From Austropuccinia psidii (taxonomy: Eukaryota > Basidiomycota > Pucciniomycetes > Pucciniales > Sphaerophragmiaceae), in assembly GCA_023105745.1 (NCBI GenBank), contig JALGQZ010000007.1, positions 1,070,592 through 1,134,591 on the forward strand: a DNA stretch of 64,000 nt. Reading direction: 5' to 3'. A program made the position numbers and the translations under genes. Below, piece by piece: positions 25,161 to 36,150 of this stretch. Within the stretch, counting starts at the first letter, position 1, and the number at the start of each line of letters is the position of its first letter. The notes under the pieces are model-generated. The model ran no database searches and was not told the DNA's origin. It was given only the letters and a program-made list of their open reading frames with translations.

Positions 25161-25358
25161 TATTGGCCAAATTTTTGGCTTTCTGAAGTGTATTACTTAT
25201 ATCCAAGTTAATTAATTCAGAAGATATTGGTTCAGGTTGATTATTTTGAGTCACAATAACAGTACTATTATGATCAGAATTAACAGTACTGGCAGGGATA
25301 ATGCTGGTTACTGTTGAGGCTGTTTCAATGTTTTCTTGTCTTACCACGTTGTCAGACA
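25161..25358 (-). CDS. ORF1 exon 2 of element B (inferred)
   Basis: A 198-nt exon between the acceptor attttAG (25359-25360) and the donor GTAAGT (25160 downward). The intron is 25096-25160 (65 nt) and ends CAACCAG. Joining at phase 1 keeps the ORF1 frame open. The exon starts TG; an upstream exon ending in A would create ATG at the junction. No in-frame ATG exists before the acceptor. Exon 1 was not located. Confidence 0.55.
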
Positions 25359-25583
25359 CTAAAATTAATGAAAAAGCCAATTAATTAAGTAAAAAAAAGG
25401 TTATTTCAAAAAAGAAATAAAAATATAAGCCTCACTTATAATATGAAAAAAATTATTTTTTAAGGATTTTTTTGGATTATAAGTATTTTTTATATGTTTT
25501 TAAATTTTTCAATATAAGAAAAAAGATTTAAAAAGAGTAAAAAAAATATGTCACAGGTAAAATATCACGGCTGGGCCCCCAAA
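25359..25583 (-). other. Leader and PBS-like site of element B
   Basis: AT-rich leader. TTTGGGGGCCCAGCCGTGAT (minus strand, at 25564-25583) follows the 5' LTR. TGGGGG starts two bases after the LTR, as expected for a primer site, but I cannot name the tRNA. Confidence 0.55.
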
Positions 25584-27422
25584 TGTAAGGTGTGGATATG
25601 AAACTTTGATTAAAAATCAAGTACTTTTCCTGTCCTCAAAATTTGTATAAGGTAAAATTCAGTTAAAAATAGTATGAAATATTATTTTTAAGAGAAAACA
25701 CGCCAATTTTATTGTTTATAACTTTATTAGTATAAAACAATAATATTATAAAAATTTATTGTTTTACCAACAATAAAAATTTATCCAAAAAATACTCTAC
25801 AAGAGATATTTTAAGGCTACAAAAGAAATTTCTTCAAGAGCAATTTCAATTGGAATTAATTGAGCAAAGAACTGCAAGCAATTAATTAAAGAACAGAGTC
25901 TTTAAAAAGAATATTAAAGAGAAAACACGCCCAAAAGTGACCAGAGTGAATTTGGAAACAAAGTGACAAAGTTAACAGTGATGAAAGATGCTTTAATTCA
26001 CTTATGGGGTGGTTCAGGGGTAAAAATGATTATAAGAGTTACAAACAATGATTATAATGATTTTTTCACGTGGTTAAAAGGTTCAAAATGATTTAAAAAG
26101 GGTGGTTGGAATCTTTTATTGATTGGTTTAACAGCTTTAAGCTAATTAATAAAAGGAAAAGATTCTAACATGAAGAGAAAAGTGGGGCAAAGAAGACATT
26201 CTTTTATAGCCATCAATTCTCTTACTCCAAAAGTAAAATTTACTCTTGTCAGTCGTGAAAAACAGTCTGACAACAGAAGAGCCAATTATGGCATCATTGA
26301 ACCCTGGTTTAGAACAAAAAGGGCTGGTTTAAGCCATTTTTAGCCATTTTTAGCCATTTTAGACCCTTAAATCAGCCATTACTATAGCAATACCAGGCCT
26401 AGAGCCTTCAAAACACGTCAGAATGTGTGTCAGAGGCGTAGAAACCAGTTAAAACTGTTTTTATTATGATTGTTTTATCTTAAGGGTAGTTTTACCTTCT
26501 TGGCAACAGCTAAAACTACCCCAGTTGGTATCAAAACCTCATCATCAATTGAGTCCACAGACCCTGTAACTCAATTCCAGGCCAAAAGTGATGAACTTTT
26601 GCGTGAATTTTGACATCCCACGCCTGTCAGCAAGGATTTTTGGGGGTCTAGCTCCCCCTTAGAGCTGGAGTTCCTTTTCCCCCCCAAATTTAATCTTTCC
26701 AATTTATTTTTCCTTTAATTCCTCATCATGTATTATACTTATAATTTACACATGTAATTCAATTCAATTGTACAGTACAATAAAGTAATAATTGACACCT
26801 CATATGTAAATCAAAGTTCACTTATGTAATACACGCGCACATTTTGACATTTCAATTGAATTCAATTGAAAATACTTTAATTCCTCATAACTTCTAAACT
26901 AAACACAACACCTCAATTTTAACACAAAAATTGATGGTTAACACCACATGTGGTGTGAATTAAATTAAGGTTTTGAGGATTTTCAACTTTTGTATTGAAA
27001 ATACTAAAAACTTAATTTAAGCTTATTTAGAGTTGAGTTACAAAAATTTCACTCAGAGGTGACCCCACCTGATTTTTTATGAGGAATCCAATGGTGAAAT
27101 AAAATTTATATGTTTATTTATTGGATAAAAAGTTATAATAAATTTTATTTAACTTTTTTCCAAATTTATTTATTTTTTCACAATTTTGTTAAAATTTCAT
27201 TTTTACTTAAATTTTTCAAGTATAAATGTAATTTTATATTTACAAAATTTAAAGTAATTTTATTTTTAAATTATAATTAATTTTTTATTTTTAATATAAT
27301 TTTATATTTATATTTTTTATTTTTATTTTAATAATATAAATAAATTTATTTTATTTATATTAATATGTTATTTTTTATATTTGTGGTCTTTTGGGTATAT
27401 GAAATTACCTCTAAGGCTCACA
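25584..27422 (-). repeat. 5' LTR of element B (1839 bp)
   Basis: Near-identical partner of 17323-19161. It carries the promoter TATA box (TATAAAAG on the minus strand, 26201-26208) that would drive ORF1 and ORF2. Confidence 0.96.
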
Positions 27423-27427
27423 TGTAT

Positions 27428-27930
27428 AGTTTAGGAGATATTAGCTATGATCCTTGAATATATGCGTTGACCAAAAAAGTGCATATATTCAGGTTAATTC
27501 CTTAAGTATTAACTTTGGAAATGAGCTTATTAATTGTTTTATGTGTGGATTTTCGTGGGAAAACCACTGGTACAGTTTATTTTACATGTTGTCTCATTAG
27601 TTCTTGAGATAAATAAGGCTTTATGGTTTCTATAAGGTATTATACCTTATAACTCATTAAATATTGACTTTACAGATATGCCATAAAAATGGTATATGTG
27701 TATTTTTCCATGGGGAATCCAATGGTATAATTTATTTTACATGTTGATTCATTGGTTTTTAAGTTAAACCAATTTTTGTACCAATTTATGGTATTTTTTG
27801 TATATTTAAGTAATTATTTTTAATGTATAATTATTCTAAGTAATTTTAATATAATTATATTAAAGGTATAATTATTCTAATTCTTTTTTGTGACCTTATT
27901 GGGTATGTGGTCATATCTCAAAGGCTCACA
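27428..27930 (-). repeat. 5' LTR of element C, second part
   Basis: Continues the C LTR after the B insertion (collinear with about 8697-9199) and ends AAGGCTCACA. The ATTAT target duplication follows at 27931. Confidence 0.92.
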
Positions 27931-27935
27931 ATTAT

Positions 27936-28422
27936 AGTCAATGACAGTTATAATGATAACAATGAATAAAGCTCTTAATGAGACAATTATACATGGAAAA
28001 TATTAATATTTATCCACTTATAAATAATAGAAATATCATTTTTAAAAGAAATATTACCCACACTTTGCAGAGATAATTCTTATAGGAAATTTTATATAAA
28101 AAAGCTGATATTAGATAAAAATGATATAGAACTTTAGAGAAAGCTTTCTGTTAATATTTTTTGATACAACAAGTCAAACAACAACAGTTATATTATTAAA
28201 TTACTTTTATGAGTTAAAATCATGCAGAAAATAAATATTGTAAAGATAAAATAATGTTTTATGATAAAAAATAAGATTTGAGAGTTTTAGGAGGAATTTG
28301 TTTATTTTAAGAGATATATAAGATGATGATTTTATTACATAAAATTTATTATTGGTGATTACAAAAATAATATTGTTTCTATGATTTCACTTCTTTAATT
28401 TTAGATTTATAAATAATAAAAT
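27936..28422 (-). repeat. Element X 5' LTR, segment 2 of 3
   Basis: An AT-rich stretch between the end of element C and solo LTR S1, with no gene. It is assigned to X because the flanking duplications (ATTAT on the left, AAAAT on the right) show that C and S1 are both insertions into one sequence. Confidence 0.6.
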
Positions 28423-30187
28423 TCTAGGGTGTGGATATAAAACTTTGATTGGAAATCAAGTACTTTTCCTGTCCTCAAAATTTGTATAAGCTGAAAATAT
28501 GATTAAAAATGTTCAAAACTGAGATTTTCAAAAGAAGACATGCCAAAATTATTTTCTCTAACTATATAAGTATAAAGCAATAAGATTATAGAGATTTATT
28601 CTTTTACCACTGATAAAATGTATCCAAAAATACTCTACAAGAGATATTTAAGGCTGCAAAGAAATTTCTTCAACAGCAATTTCAATTGGAATTAATTGAG
28701 AAAAGGATTGAAAGCAATCAATATAGTAACAGATTTTTGAAAATGATTTTACAGAGAAAACACACCCAAAAGTGACCAGAGTGAATTTGGAAACAAGTGA
28801 AAAAGTTTACAGTGATTAAAGATGCTTTAATTCACTTTTGGGGTGGTTCAGGGGTAAAAATGATTATAATGATTTTTTCACGTGGTTAAAAGGTTCAGAG
28901 TTTTTTAACAAGGGTGGTTGGAATCCTTTATTGATTGGTTTAACAGTTTTTAAACTAATTATAAAGGAAAAGATTCTAACATGAAGAGAAGAGTGGTGCA
29001 AAGGAGACATTCTTTTATAGCCACTAATTATCTTACTTAAAAAGTGAAATTTACTCTTTTCAGTTTTGGAAAACACTCTGACAACAGAAAATACAATTAT
29101 GGCATCATTGAACCCTGTTTTAGACCAAAAAAGGGCTGGTTTTAGCCATTTTTTGCTATTTTCAGCTATTTTGGACCCTTAAATCAGCCATTACTATAGT
29201 AATACCTGGCTTTAAGCCTTTGAAACACATCAGAATGTGTGTAAAAGAAATCAAACTCAGATAAAACTGTTTTTACTATGATTGTTTTATTTGAAGGCTA
29301 GTTTTACCCTCTTGGCAACAGTTAAAACTGCCCTGGTTGGTATCAAAACCTCATCATCAATTGAGACACAGACCTGGTGACTCAATTCCAGGCTGAAAGT
29401 GATTAACTTTTGCGTGGATTTTGGCATCTCACTCCTCTCAGAAAGGAATTTGGGGGTCTGGCTCCTTCTTAGAGCCAAGATTCTCTTTTTCCCCCAGAAT
29501 CAATCTTTCCAATTTCTTTTTTTTCTTTAATTCCTCATCATGTATTATACTTGTAATTTAAATATGTAATTGAATTGAGTTTTCACATTACACAACTGTA
29601 ATAATTGATACCTCATATGTAAATTAAAGGTTACTTATGTAATACACATGCACATTTTGACATGTCAATTGAAAACACTTCAATTCCTCACAACTTCTAA
29701 ACTACACACAACACCTCAATTTTAACACAAAAATTGATGGTTAACGCCACATTTGATGTGAAGTGAATTAAGGTGTTGAGTATTTTCAACTTTTGTACAG
29801 AAAATACTAAAAAATTAATCTAAGCTTATTTAGAGTTGAGTTACAGAATTTTTACCCAGTGATGACCCCACCTTATTTTTTATGAGGAGTCCATTGATGA
29901 AATAATTTTCATATTTTTATTTTTTTGATAAAAATCTATAATAATTTTTACTTAACTTCATTCAAAAAATATTTTAATTTTAGTTTCTTTGTTGAAAATT
30001 TATTTTTACTCAATTTTTCAAGTAAAAATGTGTTTTCACAATTTTAATTATAATAATTAAAATTTTAATTTCTTATATGAATTTCATATTTATATTTTGA
30101 TCTTGTTATTAATAACATAAATAAATTTGTTTAATTTTTTATTATTTGTTGTCTTTTGGGTATATAAAAATACCTCTAAGGCTCACA
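28423..30187 (-). repeat. Solo LTR S1 of the A/B/F family (1765 bp)
   Basis: A full-length degenerate LTR without internal sequence. It starts TCTAGGGTGTGG (decayed TGTAAGGTGTGG), ends AAGGCTCACA, and is flanked by AAAAT on both sides (28418-28422, 30188-30192). It is the product of LTR-LTR recombination. The short frames inside it are not genes. Confidence 0.85.
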
Positions 30188-30192
30188 AAAAT

Positions 30193-31628
30193 ACTTCAGA
30201 AATACTTTCAATAATAAGATTCTATATATAATAAAGCTTCACCTCTTTAAATGGCCAATATGCTTTGAATGATAGTTTTCTTTTGAACAAACAATGATTT
30301 AAAGGTTCTTTTTATGCCTTCAGAGTAGCTCCAATAATTCATAATTGATATAGATGATGTTCTCATTTCAAAAGTGGAAACCATGCTTAAAAATAAGGCT
30401 CTTAACTTAAGGTAACTTTTTTTTAATTCCAATTTAAAGTTACCATTTTTATTCCTAACTCCAAGTAGCTTTAATCCTCTTTTGCATGAATTAATTCTAA
30501 TTTTAAATATTTAACAAGTTTATTTATATTAAATTCAATTAAATGAACAACTTGAAAATAAAGTTTAAAACAGAAATATCTGAAACTAAATTTTTAATGA
30601 CTTCTTAAAGGAATCAGAATTTTCTTTAAGAATAATTGAAAAGGTTAATTTCAAGGTTAATTACCAATGAATCCTGTTTGAGAAAACTTACTTAAAGTTT
30701 TATATATACATGGATAACATTATATTTTAATATGTGTGAAACATTCAAGAAGCTTCAATAAGAATCAGATCTTTAATGAATCTTTGAAGTTATTTCTATT
30801 TTCCAATTTGAAATAGCAATAAACACCAAAACTTGTATTTTGATAAGGTTTTTAAACTTATATACATATAGTTTCAAGCTTATTTAAGCTTTGACAGTTC
30901 TTAAAACCTTAATTACAAGCTTTTATATTGTTATTTATCCTTTGGTAGCTTGTAATACCTGTTCAAATTGGTATCAAACCAGTTTAAACTTTAATGTTTC
31001 ATAAAATTTTAAATAAGGTTGAAAATCCTCCAATACAGGTGGACAAAGTTAATAGAGTCCTTGCATATCCAAAAAGCTGTGTACCCCAGCCCTGTTTGGT
31101 CTTTTTCCTTTCTCCCACCTTTCTGCATGGTTTTTTCCATTTTATTGATTTAAAGCCATATTTTGGCCTTAAACCACTCTAAATTGAGCTCACACAGTAT
31201 CTAAATTCTGTATGGGAAATCCCTAGCCAATTTAGTAAATATAAACAACACCTCAATTTTAACTGGAATTTTGGTAAGTTTGCATAAACCTTATTCAACT
31301 TTCAATTTAAGATCATTTGAGCTTGAATTTAACAAATTTTAAAAAATGTTAAAAAAGTTTCAATTGTACTGTGAGATTCTTAAATCTTCTAATAACTTAA
31401 GAAATATCCATTTTTCGGAATAACACCCTTTGGGTATACCCTAGGTTATTTTTGGTGTATAATCCAAACATAACATATCAATTATAACTTTGTTTATCCA
31501 AAATAAATTTATACTTATTTTTTTATTTTCTTTACATTCAATTGATAACTCTGTTTAAGACTAAATCAACCATACAAAAATTTATTTGTGGCCTTATTTG
31601 TACGTCAATTATATCTCATATGCTCACA
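30193..31628 (-). repeat. Element X 5' LTR, segment 3 of 3
   Basis: Ends with GTGGCCTTATTTGTACG and ATGCTCACA, the same type of terminus as in C. With segments 1 and 2 the total is about 2.14 kb, close to the 2.02-kb LTR of C. No gene seen; the frames at 30247-30432 and 30994-31182 look like chance. Confidence 0.6.
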
Positions 31629-33241
31629 CAAAAGACCACAAAAAATGGATTTGAATTTATAATTCAAAATAAAAACATTATTCTTAAATAAAAAGTTGTA
31701 ATTTAGGATAACATTTTAATTATGAATTTTTATAAGTATAAAATTTAACAAAAAATTTCATAAAATTATTTTTACTTGAAAAAATGAATTAAAAAGTATC
31801 ATAGATTATTTCCAAAAAGCAAACATATGAAAATTATTTCACCATTTAAATTCCTCATGAAATTTCAGGTGGAGCTACCTTTGAGTGAGATTTCTGTAAC
31901 TCAACTCTAAATAAGCTTAAATAAAGTTTTGATTACTTTCTGTACCTTAGCTCAATTAACATCAAATTTGGATTTAAACATCAATTTTTGTGTTAAAATT
32001 GACTTGTGGTATGTAGCTTAAAAGCTACCAGGAATTTTAGTATTTTCAATTGAATTGTCAAAATGGGTGTATGCATCACATAAATTAACTTAAATTTACA
32101 TATGAGTAATTAAGAATTACAGTTTTGTAATGTAGTTTTTTGATTGAATTTGATGTATTAGAATACAAGTTTCACAAATGATAAGGAATTAAAGAAAAAA
32201 TAACTTGGAAAAGTTATATTTTTGGGGGAAAAGGAATCTTGCCTCAAATGATTTCAGGCTGCCCAAAATTCCTTTCTGGAAGCTGTGAAATTTTAAAATT
32301 CATACAAAATCTCATTACCTTTTTATTGGAATTGAATCACACGGTCTGTGAGACAATAGATCATGGTATTTTAATACCAACCAAGGCAGATTCTACTGTT
32401 TTAAAGAGGGTAAAACTACCCTCAAAATAAAATGAAACCTCATAGATACATTTTTTACAGTCTTTCAAGGCTCTTAAAAACATTCTGACCTGCTTTGAAG
32501 CCTTAAAACCAACTATCACTATAGTAATGGCTGGTTTACAGAATGAAAATGGCTAAAACTGGGTAAAACCAGGTTTCAATAATGCCATAATTGGATTTTG
32601 TGTTTTCAGTGTATTTCTCACAGCTTTTTATAGTAAATCTTACTTTTCGAGGAAAAAAATTTGTTTCTTTAAAAGAATTTCTTCCTTGCCTCATCTCTAC
32701 TCTTCATGTTAGAATCTTTTCCTTTTGAAATTAGCTTAAAAAGTGTTAAACCAATCAATAAAATATTCCAAGAGCCATTTACAGCTTATTTTCATCCTTT
32801 TAACCATGTGAAAAAATGAGTATAATTATAGTTTTTGACTCCTTAAAGTCATTTTAGACTTAAATTTCCCCAAAAATGAATTAAAGCATCTTTCATCACT
32901 TTAAACTTTGTCACTTTTGGGAATTTTTTCTTTTTGATATTCATTTTAGAGACTTTGTTCTCATATTGATTTTCTTCAGCTCTTTTCTCAATTAATTCAA
33001 ATGTAAATTTCCCTTGAAGAAATTTCTTTTGTAGCCATGAATATCTCTTTTAGAGTATTTTGGGATAAAGTTTTATATGATTCATGTTTTATATTAAAAA
33101 AGTCAAAAACAATAATCTTGGCACACTTTCTCTTAAATATCTCAAAATTACTATTTTTATATTTAATTTGATTTCTTAGAACTTTAAGTGAAGGATAAAA
33201 GTACTTGATTTCTCATCAAATATTTATATCCAAACCTTAAA
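31629..33241 (+). repeat. Degenerate plus-strand LTR S2
   Basis: Matches the A/B/F LTR family in plus orientation from the AAAGACCACA motif onward, through the CACAAT/TGAGGAATT landmarks, to a decayed end CCAAACCTTAAA. The first 30-odd bases (TGTGAGCC to ATACC) are missing because X begins there. This fits insertion of X into S2 with duplication CAAAA (31629-31633); the other copy is not in the window. Confidence 0.7.
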
Positions 33242-33657
33242 ATATTGCTGAGCATATTTGGATAACTCAACCAACTCAAGAACATTATTACTAAATAAAT
33301 CTTGTGATTGTACTTTCTTCTTGTTTTTTAAAAAATGTTTTATCTTACACAACCATTTCAAAGAAATTTTGAGATTTGTTTTCACACATCCAAGAGTCTA
33401 CCAAGCAGAAAGAATCTTTCATTAATGAAAGAGGAAAGAAGTGGGACACAAAAACTGTTTTCAATTTAAATTCCCATCAAAAGGTGGAATCTCTTCTTGC
33501 ATCAAATCAAAAGGGAAGATGAGCTCAAGCTATTAATTCAATTATATATAGTGGCCAATAATTGAGCCAAGTATCAACTCACTGAAGAGATGTGGCGTTT
33601 GATGAAGTTAATAAATCTTGTACTCACATTAATTGAACATGAATGTGATGTTTTTCA
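33242..33657. other. Region upstream of the hAT relic
   Basis: About 415 bp without a convincing frame. It may contain decayed N-terminal transposase sequence, but I cannot support an exon. Confidence 0.3.
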
Positions 33658-34419
33658 ATGAAAATCCCCGAAAAAATACCTTGTCCTTCCTTACTATCAG
33701 TTTGTATTAATCTACTAAGGGAATTAGGCAGGAGTGTCACCAAATACCTGGCACCATTAATGGGAATCAGTGCACATAACATTGCAGAAAATTATGACCT
33801 TGAGATGGAAAACAATAATTCCTTAATAGCCATGTTACTGAATATTTCATATTGTAAGAAGATTTTCCACAACCTTTCAGCACCATCCCATTTTTCCAAG
33901 GTGGTAATCTTCCTTCACACTTCTGATTGTGCTTCCATGCAAACACAAATGTTTAAGAAAGGATACTCACACCTGCACTTGTCCTCATCTGATTACCCTA
34001 GTGATGCTGATCAAATTGACATCCTCAAACATCTTAATGAAACACCAAGTGAATCAGCACGAGATTATGAAAGTACCCATGAAAATGAGTTCCTTAAATA
34101 CTTTTGGAAGGGACATTTAATAGGCAAAGGTAAGAATTTTTTGGGGCACTGGAAGGTAAGTCTCAATCAGAAAAATCTTACTTTACATTGTTGCTATTGA
34201 GTATGCTACTATCAGCAACAAATTATCACTGATAATTTTCCAAATTTGGGAAAGATTGCTTTTCAATACTTAAGAATTCCAGAATTCTCAGCCTCTGCTG
34301 AATGCATGTTCTCACATAGTGGCTGCTTGAAAATTCCAATTTGCACTTCTTGAGGCTCACACACAATCTCCCAGTTAACTTGTTTGAAAGAGTGGGTCAA
34401 AGATGAGAGAAATGGTTGA
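33658..34419 (+). pseudogene. hAT-family transposase relic (C-terminal part, two exons)
   Basis: Exon 33658-34155 and exon 34216-34419 are separated by a canonical 60-nt intron (GTAAGT to ATCAG). Both exons are in the same phase. After the intron the translation reads FPNLGKIAFQYLRIPEFSAS, then AECMFS and later LKEWVKD, which is the hAT C-terminal dimerisation signature (YP.L...A..YL.IP..SA..ER.FS). An in-frame TGA at 34351 splits that domain, and the usual ER of ERVFS is EC here. The catalytic core is not recognisable, so this is a dead DNA-transposon copy. The ATG at 33658 is unlikely to be the original start. Confidence 0.7.
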
Positions 34420-34907
34420 GTTATTCTTAACAATTATTACTTTATTTTATTTTATTGTCTCATTAGTTTTGGTTTGGTGTCTGTATGTAACTTATGTTTG
34501 GTTGAACATGTGCTTGATGTTTTGAAGTGACATGAAGTGACTTATTTGAAAGTTTTATAAGTGCTTCAATGAGTACTGCCGGTACCTCCCATGGAGTGAG
34601 AGTGAGACTGAATAATGATTTTAGTCATCCAGGACTTAATCAGTTTGGGGTGACAACCTGAGCGTTTACTTTGTCAATTCAGGTCAGTTTACTCAAAACT
34701 GATTTTTGACTATGTGTAGCTCTGCACCTGGGACTGGGAGCCAGCCTTGCTGATGCGGCCATACTGCATGAAACAAACTTTGCAATCATACTGCATACTG
34801 CAAAATGACCGGAAGTCCAGGCTTGGTTGGTATTACTCATCACTTCATCTAGCCATTTTCTCCCTAGCATTATCATCCCTTCAGGGTTAATTTTTCTTTC
34901 CACCAAT
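34420..34907. other. Intergenic, upstream of the TRM9-like gene
   Basis: About 490 bp without a convincing coding frame; presumably contains the promoter of the gene at 34908. No clear TATA box was identified. Base composition becomes less AT-rich toward the gene. Confidence 0.4.
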
Positions 34908-35973
34908 ATGAACGCCGTCAAGCCAACACCTGACGCATTAACTCCTTCCCAGTATGAGCAACATCATGTTCATAACGTTTATGAGTCAATTGCTTCTCAT
35001 TTCTCTCAAACACGTTACAAACCTTGGCCAATAGTGGCGGATTTCTTGAGTCGTCAACCATTAGGTTCGATTGGATTAGATGCCGGCGCTGGAAATGGTT
35101 TGCTATCTATCATTCATGTCCTTTTCAGGTTTTTTGGTATTGCGAATTTCAAATATGATGATTTACGTTTGAGACTTTTTGCGTAATTTTTTGATAGGAA
35201 AGTATCTGCATGGACACAACATTACTAATCTTAGCATGGCTAATGAAACACTAAAACTTCCCATAGGGGCCCAGTCACCAGGTGTACTTGTAGGAAATGA
35301 GTCACGTTACCTTTTAATTGGTCTAGATCGATCGTTATCACTTATGAGTTTCGCTCAAAATTCTCATTCGACTCCAGAGTTAGTCAATGCAGACTGCTTG
35401 AGTTTGCCATTTCGCTCAAATTTCAACTTTGACTTTGCAATTTCTATTGCAACGCTTCACCATCTTTCAACGCACGAAAGACGTTTGGAAGCTATGAAAT
35501 TACTACTATCTATTGTGCGGCCTCGTTTGTCCAACCGAGTTGGACGGCTGTTGGTCTTTGTGTGGGCACACGAGCAAGGAGAGAAGTCTCGTAGAATGTG
35601 GACCAAGGGCACCTTGCTTCCTGCCCCCTTGATTGAATCAACACAAGTCGCATCCTCAAGCGACTGCGCCCAAGAACCTCAGAGCTTTGGCTCGCAGGAT
35701 GTTTTAGTCCCTTGGGTCCTGAATAACATCCGAAAAAACAATGAAACGATACCACAGACAACTTACAACCGATATTACCATTTGTTTCGGGAAGGCGAAT
35801 TGATGAACTTGGTCAAATCTGCTGCTCAAAGTCTGAAGCTTTCTTTCGTGTCAGATCCTCCTGTGTTGCTTGACTCTGCTTCAGATAATCGATCCGACTA
35901 TTGCTTGATTAAGAATCATGGTTGGGAGGCTGACAATTGGTGGATAGAAGCTGAAATAGGCTCCATAGCTTAG
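34908..35973 (+). CDS. TRM9: TRM9/ALKBH8-like tRNA (carboxymethyluridine34-5-O)-methyltransferase
   Basis: Two exons, 34908-35097 and 35198-35973, 321 residues. The intron (35098-35197, 100 nt) starts GTTTGC and ends GATAG; joining restores SAM motif I GLDAGAGNGKYL (about residues 56-67). Other features: IGLDRS (motif II, about 104-109), NADCLSLPF, FDFAISIATLHHLSTHERR (motif IV and post-motif), RYYHLFREGELMNL, and the C-terminal NWWIEAE typical of Trm9. The family methylates carboxymethyl-U34 of certain tRNAs to mcm5U, using S-adenosylmethionine and the partner Trm112. An unusual stretch of about 35 residues (68-102) separates motifs I and II. The ATG at 34908 starts MNAVKPTPDALTPSQYEQHH, in line with the family. 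An alternative upstream start has no support. Confidence 0.88.
35098..35197 (+). other. Intron of the TRM9-like gene
   Basis: 100 nt, GTTTGC...TTGATAG, phase 1. It contains an in-frame stop (TAA), so it must be removed to obtain the methyltransferase. Confidence 0.8.
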
Positions 35974-36150
35974 TTTTGGAATTCACTGCACAACACAACA
36001 CAGAATATTTGCACAATTTGTTCCCTGGACATCATTGCTCAACATCGTTGGTTGCAAAATTTAAACTAATCTGAAAGAAACATTTCTCCTTACAGTTCAA
36101 TTGAGGGCAAGATGTATGAGTTGTAGAAATCAAGATTATTGCTTGTGAAT
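35974..36150. other. Convergent intergenic region
   Basis: 177 bp between the stop codons of the TRM9-like gene and the DUF3429 gene. The 3' untranslated regions of the two transcripts probably overlap here. Confidence 0.6.

Larger units (their letters stand above)
17323..27422 (-). mobile_element. Element B: complete 10.1-kb chromovirus
   Basis: Two 1839-bp LTRs (17323-19161 and 25584-27422) differ at only about five positions by eye. The element is flanked by the 5-bp duplication TGTAT (17318-17322, 27423-27427). It lies inside the 5' LTR of element C, whose sequence continues unbroken across the duplication when compared with 8689-8720. Contents in sense order: 5' LTR (right), PBS-like site, ORF1 exons, ORF2 Gag-Pol-chromodomain, polypurine tract, 3' LTR. 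ORF2 is open throughout, but its reverse transcriptase motif is altered. Confidence 0.97.
7176..27930 (-). mobile_element. Element C: chromovirus split by insertion of element B
   Basis: A minus-strand LTR retrotransposon. The left LTR is 7176-9199 (2024 bp). The right LTR is 15812-17322 plus 27428-27930 (2014 bp once the B insertion and one duplication copy are removed). The ATTAT duplication flanks the whole unit (7171-7175, 27931-27935). Without B it is about 10.65 kb. It carries ORF2 (Gag-Pol-chromodomain) and ORF1, both broken. The LTRs differ at more positions by eye than those of B, consistent with C being older than the B insertion it contains. Confidence 0.93.

Noticed and set aside
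34679..34921. 80-codon minus-strand frame upstream of TRM9
   Set aside because: Overlaps the TRM9 start on the opposite strand, no domain, no splice or start support.
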